64,000 nucleotides of DNA from Tenacibaculum sp. (GCA_022448525.1 JAKVCX010000009.1:249466-313465); one strand, 5' to 3'. Positions 43,730 to 52,430 are shown, numbered from the stretch's first letter. Made by a program: numbers and translations. Notes: a model not told the origin generated them from the sequence alone.

Positions 43730-43773
43730 TATAACTAAAAAATTAGTTTAAACTAATTTTTTAGTTATATTTG
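43730..43773 (+). promoter_or_regulatory. Perfect 40-bp palindrome over a promoter: probable BlaI operator
   Basis: Bases 43730-43769 form a perfect palindrome centred between 43749 and 43750. It is built from two dyads AACTAAnnnnTTAGTT (43733-43748 and 43751-43766). The -7 box TATATTTG (43766-43773) overlaps its right end, and a TTAG at -33 spacing lies inside it. The BlaI-type repressor encoded two genes downstream is the obvious candidate ligand, since BlaI/MecI sites are paired dyads in their own promoters; binding is inferred. Confidence 0.75.
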
Positions 43774-43787
43774 AAAGGTAAAAAATT

Positions 43788-44285
43788 ATGAGTTTAAGTA
43801 AAATGAAAAAGTATCTAGGAGTTTTTGGGTTGTTGTTTATGTTTTGTTCTTGTTCAAAAGATGAGGAAAAATTCAGAGTAGTAGGATTTCATGATCGTAC
43901 AAATTTTGAAAAATTCAAAGAATTAAAACTTGATGATTCGTATGTGAATTTATTAAATCCAAAGTTTTCTAAGAAAGAAGAATTCAAGGACGTGTTAAAA
44001 TCATGGGGAGATTTTCATAATAAAGTAAATGAAGTTTTAGTGGCAAATGATTTTTCTTGGGAAATTCCTGATTCATCAATCACCGTTGTTAATAGAATTT
44101 ATTTCAATAAAGATGGAGGAGTCAATTATTTTTTAGTGAATGTGCGTAACGATAATGTTTCCGGCGAGGTGAAAAATAAATATATTACGTTATTGAATAC
44201 TCATTTAGATGAACTTTCAATAGAATTAAAAAGAGAAGATAAGTTTGCCCAATGTGGTAAAGTAAAATATAAAAATTATGAGTAA
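43788..44285 (+). CDS. Lipoprotein of the BlaI operon, unknown function
   Basis: A 165-residue protein (or 160 from the ATG at 43803) with a lipobox 'MFCSC' and a charged mature part. It contains 'SWEIPDSSITVVNRIYFNKDGGVNYFLVNV', which resembles a beta-rich TonB-C-like stretch, but no family is certain. It overlaps the blaI start by 8 bases and is the first gene after the 40-bp operator. It may be a sensed or regulated envelope component. Confidence 0.75.
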   Translation: MSLSKMKKYLGVFGLLFMFCSCSKDEEKFRVVGFHDRTNFEKFKELKLDDSYVNLLNPKFSKKEEFKDVLKSWGDFHNKVNEVLVANDFSWEIPDSSITVVNRIYFNKDGGVNYFLVNVRNDNVSGEVKNKYITLLNTHLDELSIELKREDKFAQCGKVKYKNYE

Positions 44286-44646
44286 ACAGTTAACAAAGGC
44301 GGAGGAACAAATAATGCAGGTGTTGTGGGATTTAAAAGAAGCCTCTGTAAAAGAAGTAATTGCTGAATTACCAAATCCAAAGCCAGCTTACAATACCGTT
44401 TCAACAATAATTAGGATTTTAGAAACTAAAGAATTTGTTGGGCATCAGCCAAAAGGAAGAGGTTATGTGTATTTTCCTGTAATTGAAAAAACAGATTATA
44501 GTAACCAGAGTTTACATAAACTTATGAATGGATATTTTGGAGGATCGTTTAAAAGTATGGTGTCATTTTTTATGAAAGAGAACAAACTTGATATAAAAGA
44601 ATTGGAAACTATATTAAAGGAAGTGGAAAAGAATAATAAAAAATAG
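44278..44646 (+). CDS. BlaI/MecI/CopY-family repressor
   Basis: A 122-residue winged-helix repressor. 'LTKAEEQIMQVLWDLKEASVKEV' and 'PKPAYNTVSTIIRILETKEFVGHQPKGRGYVY' are the family's DNA-binding core; a C-terminal dimerisation helix follows. The usual Asn-Phe protease cut site is not clear. It probably represses its own operon through the upstream palindrome and is released by the downstream M56 protease. Six bases separate it from that gene. Confidence 0.92.
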   Translation: MSKQLTKAEEQIMQVLWDLKEASVKEVIAELPNPKPAYNTVSTIIRILETKEFVGHQPKGRGYVYFPVIEKTDYSNQSLHKLMNGYFGGSFKSMVSFFMKENKLDIKELETILKEVEKNNKK

Positions 44647-44651
44647 AAGTT

Positions 44652-46160
44652 ATGTTGTCTTACATTATTCAAGTAGTATTATTTCAAATTCTGTTTTTAG
44701 CGGTTTATGATATTTTTTTAAGTAGAGAAACATTTTTCACGAAGAACAGATTTTATTTGATTTTTTCTGTCGTAGTATCTTTTATTCTGCCTCTGATCAA
44801 ATTACCAGTTATTAAACAAGCAGTCCCTCAAGAATATACAATTCTATTACCTGAAGTTGTTTTATCTCCACAAACTATTATTGAGAATCAAGAATGGTAT
44901 CAGTCTGTTAGTTATTTAGATGTTTTATTTTGGATAGGAGTTTCAGTAGCTTCTTTATTCTTTCTAATAAAACTTTATAACGTAATTAAACTTTTATTAG
45001 AGAACAACGTCGAACAAAGAAAGGATTATAAGCTGATTAGTTTACCGAATTCAACAAAGGCTTTTTCATTTTTCAATTTCATTTTTATTGGAGAAAATAT
45101 ATCAAATGAGAGAAAAGAAAAAATTATTCAGCACGAACTAGTGCATGCCAAACAAAAACACACATTAGACTTATTGTTTTTTGAAATTCTGAAAATATGT
45201 ATGTGGTTTAATCCGATACTTTGGGTGTTTCAAAAAAGAATTACAACAGTACATGAATTTCTTTCCGACGAAGTTGCTAGTAAATCCCTAGAAACCAAAA
45301 CATACATCAATAGTTTACTTGAACAAGTGTTTCAAGTTGAGAAAATATCATTTGTAAACCAGTTTTATAAAAGTTCGCTAATTAAAAAGAGAATCATTAT
45401 GATGACAAAGAAAAGATCAACAAAAGTAAAACAGTTTAAATATTTATTAATCGCTCCTGTTTTATTGAGTATGTTGTTATATACGGCATGTTCTGATAAC
45501 GAAATATCAGAAGATATTGAACAACGTGTCGAGAAATCTACAAAAGTAGAAGAAGAGAGTTCTACAGTTCATCCTTTCCAAGAAGTGAAAGGTATAAATG
45601 TTCTTTATGGAGGAACTGAACCAAAAGGTAAAGAATTAAAGTTTGAGGATTTATCTCTTACAGAACAGCAGTACTACATTAAGATTAAAAACTCGATGCA
45701 GGTTAAAGCACGTGGATTAGAGCTGAAAATTTATGAGAACAATCAAAAAGAAAAAGTTGTATTTGTAAATATGAATAAGCTTTATGAAGAAATAAAGAAA
45801 GAATCATTAAAAGAAGGAAATGTACCGTTTTCAATGATTGATAAATCACCAGCTTTTATGAATTCAGGAAACACAAAAGATGAATTTAACAGGAATATGA
45901 GAGATTTTATTCAAAAGAATTTTAATGTGAATTTGGCTAATAGTTTAGGTTTAAAAAAAGGTAAGAAGAGAATTTTTGCTCAATTTAAAATCAATGAAAA
46001 TGGTCAAGTAGTTAATATTAAAGTTCGAGCTCCACATCCTACATTAAAAGAACACACAAAAGAGATGATAAAAAAGTTACCTCTTTTAATTCCAGGAGAA
46101 AAAGACGGGAAAGTTGTAAAAGTTGGTTACACAGTGCCAATTACGTTTGACATTAATTAA
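44652..46160 (+). CDS. BlaR1-like M56 metallopeptidase with a TonB-C tail
   Basis: A 502-residue membrane protein. About four membrane segments surround the zinc motif HELVH at 161-165 ('IIQHELVHAKQKHTLD'). A basic 'KKRIIMMTKKRSTKVK' stretch and another membrane segment ('LLIAPVLLSMLLYTAC') lead to a periplasmic part that ends in a TonB-C domain (about 395-502). No penicillin-binding sensor domain is present. Together with BlaI it forms a protease-repressor pair with an unknown signal; the TonB-C domain is a likely sensor. Seen in many Bacteroidota. Confidence 0.9.
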   Translation: MLSYIIQVVLFQILFLAVYDIFLSRETFFTKNRFYLIFSVVVSFILPLIKLPVIKQAVPQEYTILLPEVVLSPQTIIENQEWYQSVSYLDVLFWIGVSVASLFFLIKLYNVIKLLLENNVEQRKDYKLISLPNSTKAFSFFNFIFIGENISNERKEKIIQHELVHAKQKHTLDLLFFEILKICMWFNPILWVFQKRITTVHEFLSDEVASKSLETKTYINSLLEQVFQVEKISFVNQFYKSSLIKKRIIMMTKKRSTKVKQFKYLLIAPVLLSMLLYTACSDNEISEDIEQRVEKSTKVEEESSTVHPFQEVKGINVLYGGTEPKGKELKFEDLSLTEQQYYIKIKNSMQVKARGLELKIYENNQKEKVVFVNMNKLYEEIKKESLKEGNVPFSMIDKSPAFMNSGNTKDEFNRNMRDFIQKNFNVNLANSLGLKKGKKRIFAQFKINENGQVVNIKVRAPHPTLKEHTKEMIKKLPLLIPGEKDGKVVKVGYTVPITFDIN

Positions 46161-46207
46161 TAACAGAAAAAGAGAATTTTTATAATAATTGAAACTATGA
46201 TGTTTAT

Positions 46208-46235
46208 AAAGGCTGAAGTTATACTTCGGCTTTTA
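46208..46235 (+). terminator. Terminator after the M56 gene
   Basis: AAAGGCTGAAGT pairs with ACTTCGGCTTTT (46208-46234) with G-U pairs and a short loop; the T tail is brief. Confidence 0.6.
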
Positions 46236-46268
46236 TGACGAATAAAATAGAGAAATAAAAAAGAGTTT

Positions 46269-47519
46269 ATGAAAACAAAAATTGCAATAATTATTTTATG
46301 GTTTTTCTTAATTGGGTTAAATGCCCAAAAAGAAACAGAGTTGATTGATAATTTAATTAATCAAGGGAGATATCAAAAGGCCTTAAAAGAGTTGAGGTTA
46401 TTAACAGATTCATTCAATAAAAATTATAAAATTGCGACAATTTATGATGTGTTAGATAATCATAGAAAAGCGTCATCTTATTTTAAAAAAGCATTGATTT
46501 TTAAAGATGATTACAACACGAAAGTAAAACTTGGGAAGTCTTTGCTTAAGGATAAACGAATTCGCGAAGTGGTTGCTTTGTATGAAGATATTTGTTTTAA
46601 AGATCCTGAAAATTTAATTGCAAAGTATACTTTAGGGAAAAGATATCTGCAGATTAAAAAGTTTACCAAAGCAAGAGAAATTTTTAAGCAGCTAATAATT
46701 GCGGATAAAGAAAATGCGAATTACTACTACCAATATGCATTGTCAAACCCTCAGCCTAAAAAAATATTCAAGCGCATTGATTATTATTTGTTAGCCTATA
46801 AGAAGGATAACCAACATTTTAATTCGATTGAAAAATTGGCGCGCGGATTTACAACAATTAAAGATAGAGATTCTGCTTTAGTTTTTATTGATAAAGGTTT
46901 GATGTTAAGGCCAAATCATATTGATTTAAATCGTCTTAAAATAAATAGTTTGTTTCGAAAGAAAGATTATGAAGAAAGTATTTCATTATTGAAACATATC
47001 GATACAATTCAACCTAATGAACATTATACTCATAAAATGTTAGGACGTTGTTATTTCAATATAGAAAAGTATGTTGAAGCAGAAAAGCATTTTCAGAAAG
47101 CCAGTAAACTTGATATAGAAGATTATAGTAGCATGACTTTTTTAGGTGATATTGCAATGATGAATAAACAGCCAAGAATGGCTTTGGTCTATTATATGTC
47201 TGGAACAACAAGAGGAAAGAAGAAGAGAGATCGAGCATACATGGGATTAGCAAATGTTTTTTCGGAAATGAAAATGCCAAGAAATGTGTTAGAATCATAT
47301 GAAAGTGCATGGGAAGATAACTCAAAGAACTACAAAGCATTATTTAGCTTGGCAAAACAGTCAGATAATTATTATAAGGATAAAAAAATTGGTTATAAAT
47401 TATATAAAAGATATAAGTCAAGATTTGAAGGAAAAGACTCGATTACAGATAAGTTTGTTGATAATAGAATAAAAGAAATAAAAAAGAAGTATTTCTTGAA
47501 GGGAGAAAAGTTAGAATAA
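46269..47519 (+). CDS. Exported tetratricopeptide-repeat protein
   Basis: A 416-residue protein with a signal peptide (about 1-20, 'LIGLNAQ') followed by a superhelix of about ten TPR units. A clear example is 'HYTHKMLGRCYFNIEKYVEAEKHFQKASKL' like sequence near residues 255-285. TPR proteins mediate protein contacts, in flavobacteria often in the envelope. It lies after a terminator and may be expressed separately from the BlaI operon. Confidence 0.88.
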   Translation: MKTKIAIIILWFFLIGLNAQKETELIDNLINQGRYQKALKELRLLTDSFNKNYKIATIYDVLDNHRKASSYFKKALIFKDDYNTKVKLGKSLLKDKRIREVVALYEDICFKDPENLIAKYTLGKRYLQIKKFTKAREIFKQLIIADKENANYYYQYALSNPQPKKIFKRIDYYLLAYKKDNQHFNSIEKLARGFTTIKDRDSALVFIDKGLMLRPNHIDLNRLKINSLFRKKDYEESISLLKHIDTIQPNEHYTHKMLGRCYFNIEKYVEAEKHFQKASKLDIEDYSSMTFLGDIAMMNKQPRMALVYYMSGTTRGKKKRDRAYMGLANVFSEMKMPRNVLESYESAWEDNSKNYKALFSLAKQSDNYYKDKKIGYKLYKRYKSRFEGKDSITDKFVDNRIKEIKKKYFLKGEKLE

Positions 47520-47556
47520 ATCTTTTTTTATATTTTCACTTTATAAATCTAAAGTT

Positions 47557-48030
47557 GTGATTCGTAGGGTGTTTATTTTTGTGATAATGTTAAGTAGTTG
47601 CTATTCATGTAACTATTTCTCTAATGACGGAAAGCCAACAAAGCAAAAACTAGACACAATTGTCGATTTTACTACGGTAAGTCAGTCTCCTTCGTTTAAA
47701 AACTGTGAGGAATTACTTGATGATGATAAGACAAATTGTTTCAGAAATAGTATCAGAAAACACTTTACGGAAAAACTAAAAGAAACGCAGTTTTCGAGTG
47801 ATGCGGAAATAAGTGAGACAGTAGTGCTTATTTTACGCATAAATAATAAAGGAAAGGTTTCATTAAAAGAAGTGGAATCCTCTAATGTGATACAAGAAGA
47901 ATTACCAGATTTATTAGCGGTTTTAAATAAGATTGTATCTGAGCTTCCTCAATTAACACCTGCTAGTAAAATAGGAATTCCTGTTACAACAGAATATCAA
48001 TTACCTATAAAAATAAAAACAACAGAATAG
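47557..48030 (+). CDS. TonB-C-like lipoprotein
   Basis: A 157-residue protein starting at GTG (47557) with a lipobox-like 'SSCYSC'. The mature part has the pattern 'SPSFKNCEELLDDDKTNCFRNSIRKHF', matching the Cys-pair module of the double TonB-C protein at 40 kb, then 'LRINNKGKVSLKEV' and 'PVTTEYQLPIKI' as in TonB-C domains. It is an anchored lipoprotein rather than a trans-membrane transducer, so TonB activity is unlikely. Its end overlaps the convergent Coq4-like gene by 26 bases. Confidence 0.75.
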   Translation: MIRRVFIFVIMLSSCYSCNYFSNDGKPTKQKLDTIVDFTTVSQSPSFKNCEELLDDDKTNCFRNSIRKHFTEKLKETQFSSDAEISETVVLILRINNKGKVSLKEVESSNVIQEELPDLLAVLNKIVSELPQLTPASKIGIPVTTEYQLPIKIKTTE

Positions 48031-48541
48031 GTATTACAAATAACGGAGTAATTACAATTGTTACGGATATAATAGTCCAAAATAAGAAAGTAAAAAGGTT
48101 AAATTTTACGGTTTTAAGTTTAAGAAGCATTTCATTGACCTCTTGTATTGTAAATTCCAATATTTCTTTTTTAGAAATATTTTGGTCAATTAACCCGTTA
48201 TAAGAAAGTCCTTTTTTAAATCCCTTTAAGACCTCTTTTGGGTGTGTTAAAATTCCAAAACCCATTGCCCACAAGCTTAAAAAGCCAATAGGAAAATGTT
48301 TCCACATTCCAGTCGCAATTTCCCACCCAGCAATATAGGCTTCGCCTTTCCAAGAAACGTCGCAATTAAATAATATGTGTTGTATATCATGAATGTGAAC
48401 AATCTTCTTTCTAAACTCAGAGTTAGGAAGTTTCAATGAGAAAAATCGGAATTTCATTATAAAGTATTCCTTATCTATTCCACCATCAAGATCTAAGTTG
48501 TTGGCTTGATAAAAATATTCGAGTTCTTTAGCAACGGTCAT
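48005..48541 (-). CDS. Coq4-like protein with HDxxHx11E motif
   Basis: A 178-residue protein. It has 'HIHDIQHILFNCDVSWKGE', that is H-D-x-x-H followed by 11 residues and E, which is the zinc-binding motif of Coq4, the protein organising ubiquinone synthesis. An 'AYIAGWEIATGMWKHFPIG' segment and C-terminal hydrophobic stretch (about 150-178) follow; the latter may anchor it in the membrane. Bacteroidota make menaquinone, not ubiquinone, and ubiE lies in the same window, so the role here is unclear. Confidence 0.8.
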   Translation of the reverse strand: MTVAKELEYFYQANNLDLDGGIDKEYFIMKFRFFSLKLPNSEFRKKIVHIHDIQHILFNCDVSWKGEAYIAGWEIATGMWKHFPIGFLSLWAMGFGILTHPKEVLKGFKKGLSYNGLIDQNISKKEILEFTIQEVNEMLLKLKTVKFNLFTFLFWTIISVTIVITPLFVIPILLFLFL

Positions 48542-48669
48542 TTTGAAAATAATTATAGCATAAAAGTATTTCTCTTATTTAAAATAGAAATTGACAATTA
48601 TCAAGAAATTATGATGATGAAAAAGATTTAAAATACTAGTTTTAGCGAAAATTAAAACCAAGCAAAATT

Positions 48670-49428
48670 ATGAAGAGAATAGCTTATTATTTTATGTTTT
48701 TCATGACGTTAAATCTTTTAGTGGGATGTGAAGTTGGATGGGAAACAAAATTTAACAAAGATGGAAGTGGTAAATACAGTATGATTGTAGACTTATCGTC
48801 ACTTCTTCAAATGGCCTCAACGTTACCAAAATCTGAAGATGATAAACCATCGGCTTTAAAAGATACGGTAATTAATTTTTCTGATATTTTAGAAACGAAG
48901 AAAGATAGTATATCGAAATTGCCAAAGAAAGAACAAAAGAGGTTAAAAGAATTAGAAGATTTAGCCATAGTGATTAAGGCTGATACTGCTACAAATAAAG
49001 GTTTTATGCGTATTGATTACGATTTCGATGATATGCAAGATTTGCAAACTCTAGGAAAGAAGTTAAAAAGCGCAGAAATTGATAAACTTGCTGATTTTGG
49101 CAGTGCAAAAAAAATGAATCCAAAAGGAGAAAAGAAAGATTTTCCTGTAATTACGGATATGTTTGATATCAATTTCAGTAAAAATAGTTTTACGACTAAA
49201 ATCAAAGAAGATGCAGGTAAAAATATGAAAAGTGACGATGGGAAAGATGAAGCTTTTGCCAAAATGATTGTTTTTAAAATTCGATATTTATTCCCGTATA
49301 AAATTAAAAGCGTGAATAACGAAAATGTAAAAATACTTGCAAATTTTAAAGGAATCGAATTCGAGGCTAATATTGCCGATATGGCTAAAAACCCTAATTT
49401 CTTTGATGTGAAAGTTGATTTCGAATAA
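48670..49428 (+). CDS. Lipoprotein of unknown function (252 aa)
   Basis: The lipobox is 'LLVGCEVGWETKF' (Cys 20). The mature part is charged and Lys/Asp-rich; it begins 'GWETKFNKDGSGKYSMIVDLSSLLQM' and includes 'KIRYLFPYKIKSVNNENV'. I recognise no family. A terminator follows and the next gene is convergent. Confidence 0.75.
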   Translation: MKRIAYYFMFFMTLNLLVGCEVGWETKFNKDGSGKYSMIVDLSSLLQMASTLPKSEDDKPSALKDTVINFSDILETKKDSISKLPKKEQKRLKELEDLAIVIKADTATNKGFMRIDYDFDDMQDLQTLGKKLKSAEIDKLADFGSAKKMNPKGEKKDFPVITDMFDINFSKNSFTTKIKEDAGKNMKSDDGKDEAFAKMIVFKIRYLFPYKIKSVNNENVKILANFKGIEFEANIADMAKNPNFFDVKVDFE

Positions 49429-49462
49429 TAAGGAAATACAAGAGGTTATAAAAATATATAAG

Positions 49463-49495
49463 ATGAGTCTTCAATAGAAGGCTCATTTTTATTTT
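49463..49495 (+). terminator. Terminator of the 49-kb lipoprotein gene
   Basis: ATGAGTCTTC (49463-49472) pairs with GAAGGCTCAT (49477-49486) with one mismatch-tolerant G-T and is followed by TTTTATTTT. It overlaps the end of the convergent Crp/Fnr gene. Confidence 0.7.
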
Positions 49496-50049
49496 GCTCT
49501 TATTCTACTAAAAGTTTCAGGTGTCATACCTAGAAAAGAAGCAATGTGTTTCGCTGGAACTCTCTTAAATAAATCGGGTTTACGTTGTAGCAGTTCTTCA
49601 TATCTTTCTTGAGAAGTATGCAATAATAAGCTGTCTATTCTTTCCGCTAAATCACAATAAATTTTCTCTAAAAATAACCTTCCAAAATGTTCAAATTGAT
49701 GACTTTGTTCTGATAGTTTCTCCAAGTCAACTCTCGAAATAGCTAAGCATTCAATGTCTTCTAAAGCCTCAATATTATACTTGCTTTTACTTCTTTGAAT
49801 AAAACTATCAATAGCTGTAATACTTTCTTGTTCTTGTGCAATATGAACTGTTATGTCCTTGCCATCACGGAAATAAAATACTCGAGCGATCCCATTGAAA
49901 ATTAGATAAAAATGTTTACAAATAGAATTGGCAGGATGAATGAGTTCTCCTTTTTTAAATGACTTGTGAATAGCGACTTTTTCCAAAGCTTCAGCTATTT
50001 CTGGATGTTCTAATAAAAGATGAGCATTGTGTAGGAAAAATGACTCCAT
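49489..50049 (-). CDS. Crp/Fnr-family transcriptional regulator
   Basis: A 186-residue protein. The cyclic-nucleotide-binding beta roll (about 25-125) has 'KKGELIHPANSICKHFYLIFNGIARVFYF', and the C-terminal winged helix ends 'PAKHIASFLGMTPETFSRIRAK'. No Fe-S cysteine set as in FNR is visible. It probably regulates or responds to metabolic state. It begins 6 bases after the GH3-like gene, so the two are co-transcribed. Confidence 0.9.
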   Translation of the reverse strand: MESFFLHNAHLLLEHPEIAEALEKVAIHKSFKKGELIHPANSICKHFYLIFNGIARVFYFRDGKDITVHIAQEQESITAIDSFIQRSKSKYNIEALEDIECLAISRVDLEKLSEQSHQFEHFGRLFLEKIYCDLAERIDSLLLHTSQERYEELLQRKPDLFKRVPAKHIASFLGMTPETFSRIRAK

Positions 50050-50055
50050 TTTCTT

Positions 50056-51567
50056 TTAAGTTAATTCATGAAGTTCTTCTATAAACTCACGTTTATTAGA
50101 TAATCGAGGAACCTTATGTTGTCCTCCTAGTTTTCCCTTTTGTTTTAACCAATCATAAAATAGTCCTTGTCGAGCTTGCTGTACTTTAGGCATATTTAAA
50201 GTCATATCATTATAACGTTTAGCCTCGTAATCAGAATTACAATTCTTTAATGCTTCATCTAAAATTTCAGTAAAGAAACGTAAATCGCTAGGTTGATTGT
50301 CAAATTCAATAATCCATTCATGGGCACCTTTATCTTTTCCGTTCATAAATATCGGTGCAACAGTATATTCTTTTACTGTAGAATTCGTTTGAGCACAAGC
50401 AAATTTTAATGCTTCTTCAGCATTTTCGATTATTAACTCTTCTCCAAAAACATTAATATGATGTTTCGTTCTTCCCGTAATTTTTATTCTGTAAGGATGG
50501 GTTGAGGTAAATTTAATAGTATCACCAATTAAGTATCTCCATAACCCACCATTTGTTGAAATTACGACAGCATAGTTTACATTGGTTCGTACATCTGAAA
50601 GTGGAATGGCTTTGGAATTTTCACCATCATAATCAGTCATCGGAATAAATTCGTAAAAAATACCATAATCAAGCATTAACAATAATTCGTTAGAATCATT
50701 CCTATCTTGAATGGCAAAGAATCCTTCTGAAGCATTATATGTTTCGTAATATTTAAAGTCTTTTTTAGGAATTAATTTTTCATATTGATCTCGATAAGGA
50801 CTGAAGTTTACACCTCCATGAAAATAAACTTCTAAGTTAGGCCAAACCTCTAAGATGTTATTTTTACCAGTTTTTTCTAGAACCTTGTTCAATAGCACTA
50901 ACATCCATGATGGAACACCTACAATACTCGTAATATTTTCTTGTATAGTTTCATCGATTATAGCTTCCATTTTGGTTTCCCATTCGCTCATTAAAGCAAC
51001 TTCTTGTTTTGGAGCTGAACTATAATCTGCCCAAAAAGGCATGTTTTCAATAATAATTGCTGAAAGATCTCCGAAATAAGTTTCATTATCTTCGTAAATA
51101 GCAGAACTTCCTCCTAAACGTAAACTTTTACCTGTAAATAATTGAGCATCTTCATTATTATTAATATACAAGCAAAGCATATCTTTTCCAGCTTTGAAAT
51201 GACAATCCTCTAAAGCTTCGTCACTAACGGGAATGAACTTGCTTTTAGCATTTGTTGTACCACTAGATTTAGCAAACCATTTTATTTTTGTAGGCCAAAA
51301 AATATTTTGTTCGCCTTTCCTGCATCTTTCAATTAGAGGTTCTATTGTTTCGTATCTTTGAATAGGAACATTATTACTAAAATCGTCATATGTTGTTATT
51401 TTAGAGAATCGATGTGTTTTTCCAAATTCGGTAAATTTAGCTGTTGCTATTAATTTCAAAAGTAATTCTTGTTGAACATCAACAGGATACTTTAAAAAGA
51501 GTTCCATTTGATGCTTTCTTTTTTTAAGAAACCAAGAAATAATAGAATTTATAAACTGGAACGGCAT
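50056..51567 (-). CDS. GH3-like acyl-adenylating enzyme
   Basis: A 503-residue protein of the GH3 auxin-responsive family. The ATP/AMP region 'FAKSSGTTNAKSKFIPVS', a substrate region 'YETYNASEGFFAIQD' and 'ITGRTKHHINVFGEEL' match the adenylate-forming superfamily. Plant GH3 proteins conjugate hormones to amino acids; the bacterial substrate is unknown. It shares an operon with the Crp/Fnr regulator. Confidence 0.88.
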   Translation of the reverse strand: MPFQFINSIISWFLKKRKHQMELFLKYPVDVQQELLLKLIATAKFTEFGKTHRFSKITTYDDFSNNVPIQRYETIEPLIERCRKGEQNIFWPTKIKWFAKSSGTTNAKSKFIPVSDEALEDCHFKAGKDMLCLYINNNEDAQLFTGKSLRLGGSSAIYEDNETYFGDLSAIIIENMPFWADYSSAPKQEVALMSEWETKMEAIIDETIQENITSIVGVPSWMLVLLNKVLEKTGKNNILEVWPNLEVYFHGGVNFSPYRDQYEKLIPKKDFKYYETYNASEGFFAIQDRNDSNELLLMLDYGIFYEFIPMTDYDGENSKAIPLSDVRTNVNYAVVISTNGGLWRYLIGDTIKFTSTHPYRIKITGRTKHHINVFGEELIIENAEEALKFACAQTNSTVKEYTVAPIFMNGKDKGAHEWIIEFDNQPSDLRFFTEILDEALKNCNSDYEAKRYNDMTLNMPKVQQARQGLFYDWLKQKGKLGGQHKVPRLSNKREFIEELHELT

Positions 51568-51622
51568 TTTTAACAGCTAATTTGTAAGTTTGTTCTAGGC
51601 TAAAAATAGTAAATTTTACAAC

Positions 51623-52420
51623 ATGCAATACACTGGAGTTTTAAAAAAAATGAATACTGAACTTTTAGATACTGTTCAGTATTATTTAGATATGAAAACT
51701 GATTTTATTAATGTAAATCAGTTGCTTAACAAAACTATCGAAATAAGCTTTGTTACTTACGAGTGCTTAAATTGTGGGTTGGAAAAAGAAATTTATCGTC
51801 AAGGCTTTTGTAAATCGTGTTTTTTTGAAACTCCTTCTGCCGGAGATTGGATTATGAGACCTGAATTAAGTAAAGCTCATTTAGGAGAAGAAGATAGAGA
51901 TTTAGAGTATGAAAAGAAGGTGCAATTACAGCCGCATATTGTTTATCTGGCAAATTCAAGTAATGTTAAAGTAGGAGTAACGAGAAAAACACAAGTGCCA
52001 ACTCGTTGGATTGACCAAGGTGCACATGAAGCAATTGAAATAGTTGAGGTTCCAAATAGATATTTAGCCGGAATTACAGAGGTTGCGTTAAAAGAGCATG
52101 TAGCAGATAAAACCAATTGGCGTAAGATGTTGAAGAATGACATCGAGGATGAAGATTTAACCAAGTGGCAAGAGCGTTTACGTTCTTTTATTCCAGAAGA
52201 AGTTCAAGAATATTTTATAGAGAATAACAAGGAAACAGAAATTAAGTTTCCTGTAGAACAATATCCAGAAAAGCCAAAGAGCCTTAATATTTTGAAAGAA
52301 GGAAGTTATACTGGTAAGTTAGTAGGAGTAAAAGGACAGTATTTTATTTTTGAAGATAATACTGTTTTTAATGTTAGAGCTAACGAAGGATTGGTTGTTA
52401 AAATAGAAGTTATTAAATAA
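51623..52420 (+). CDS. DUF2797 protein with a zinc ribbon
   Basis: A 265-residue protein. Four cysteines in C-x2-C-x11-C-x2-C arrangement (48, 51, 63, 66) make a zinc ribbon. A middle segment 'HIVYLANSSNVKVGVTRKTQVPTRW' to 'AGITEVALKEH' resembles the core of GIY-YIG/T5orf172 nucleases with a similar Tyr-Gly-Arg-Glu spacing; this likeness is my inference. The 36-residue lead contains 'YTGVLKKM'. Divergent from the GH3 gene, 56 bases away. Confidence 0.85.
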   Translation: MQYTGVLKKMNTELLDTVQYYLDMKTDFINVNQLLNKTIEISFVTYECLNCGLEKEIYRQGFCKSCFFETPSAGDWIMRPELSKAHLGEEDRDLEYEKKVQLQPHIVYLANSSNVKVGVTRKTQVPTRWIDQGAHEAIEIVEVPNRYLAGITEVALKEHVADKTNWRKMLKNDIEDEDLTKWQERLRSFIPEEVQEYFIENNKETEIKFPVEQYPEKPKSLNILKEGSYTGKLVGVKGQYFIFEDNTVFNVRANEGLVVKIEVIK

Positions 52421-52430
52421 TTAAGAAATA

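Noticed and set aside
46161..46268. Gap between the M56 and TPR genes as a small gene
   Set aside because: Only a hairpin terminator and AT-rich leader were seen; no sensible frame.
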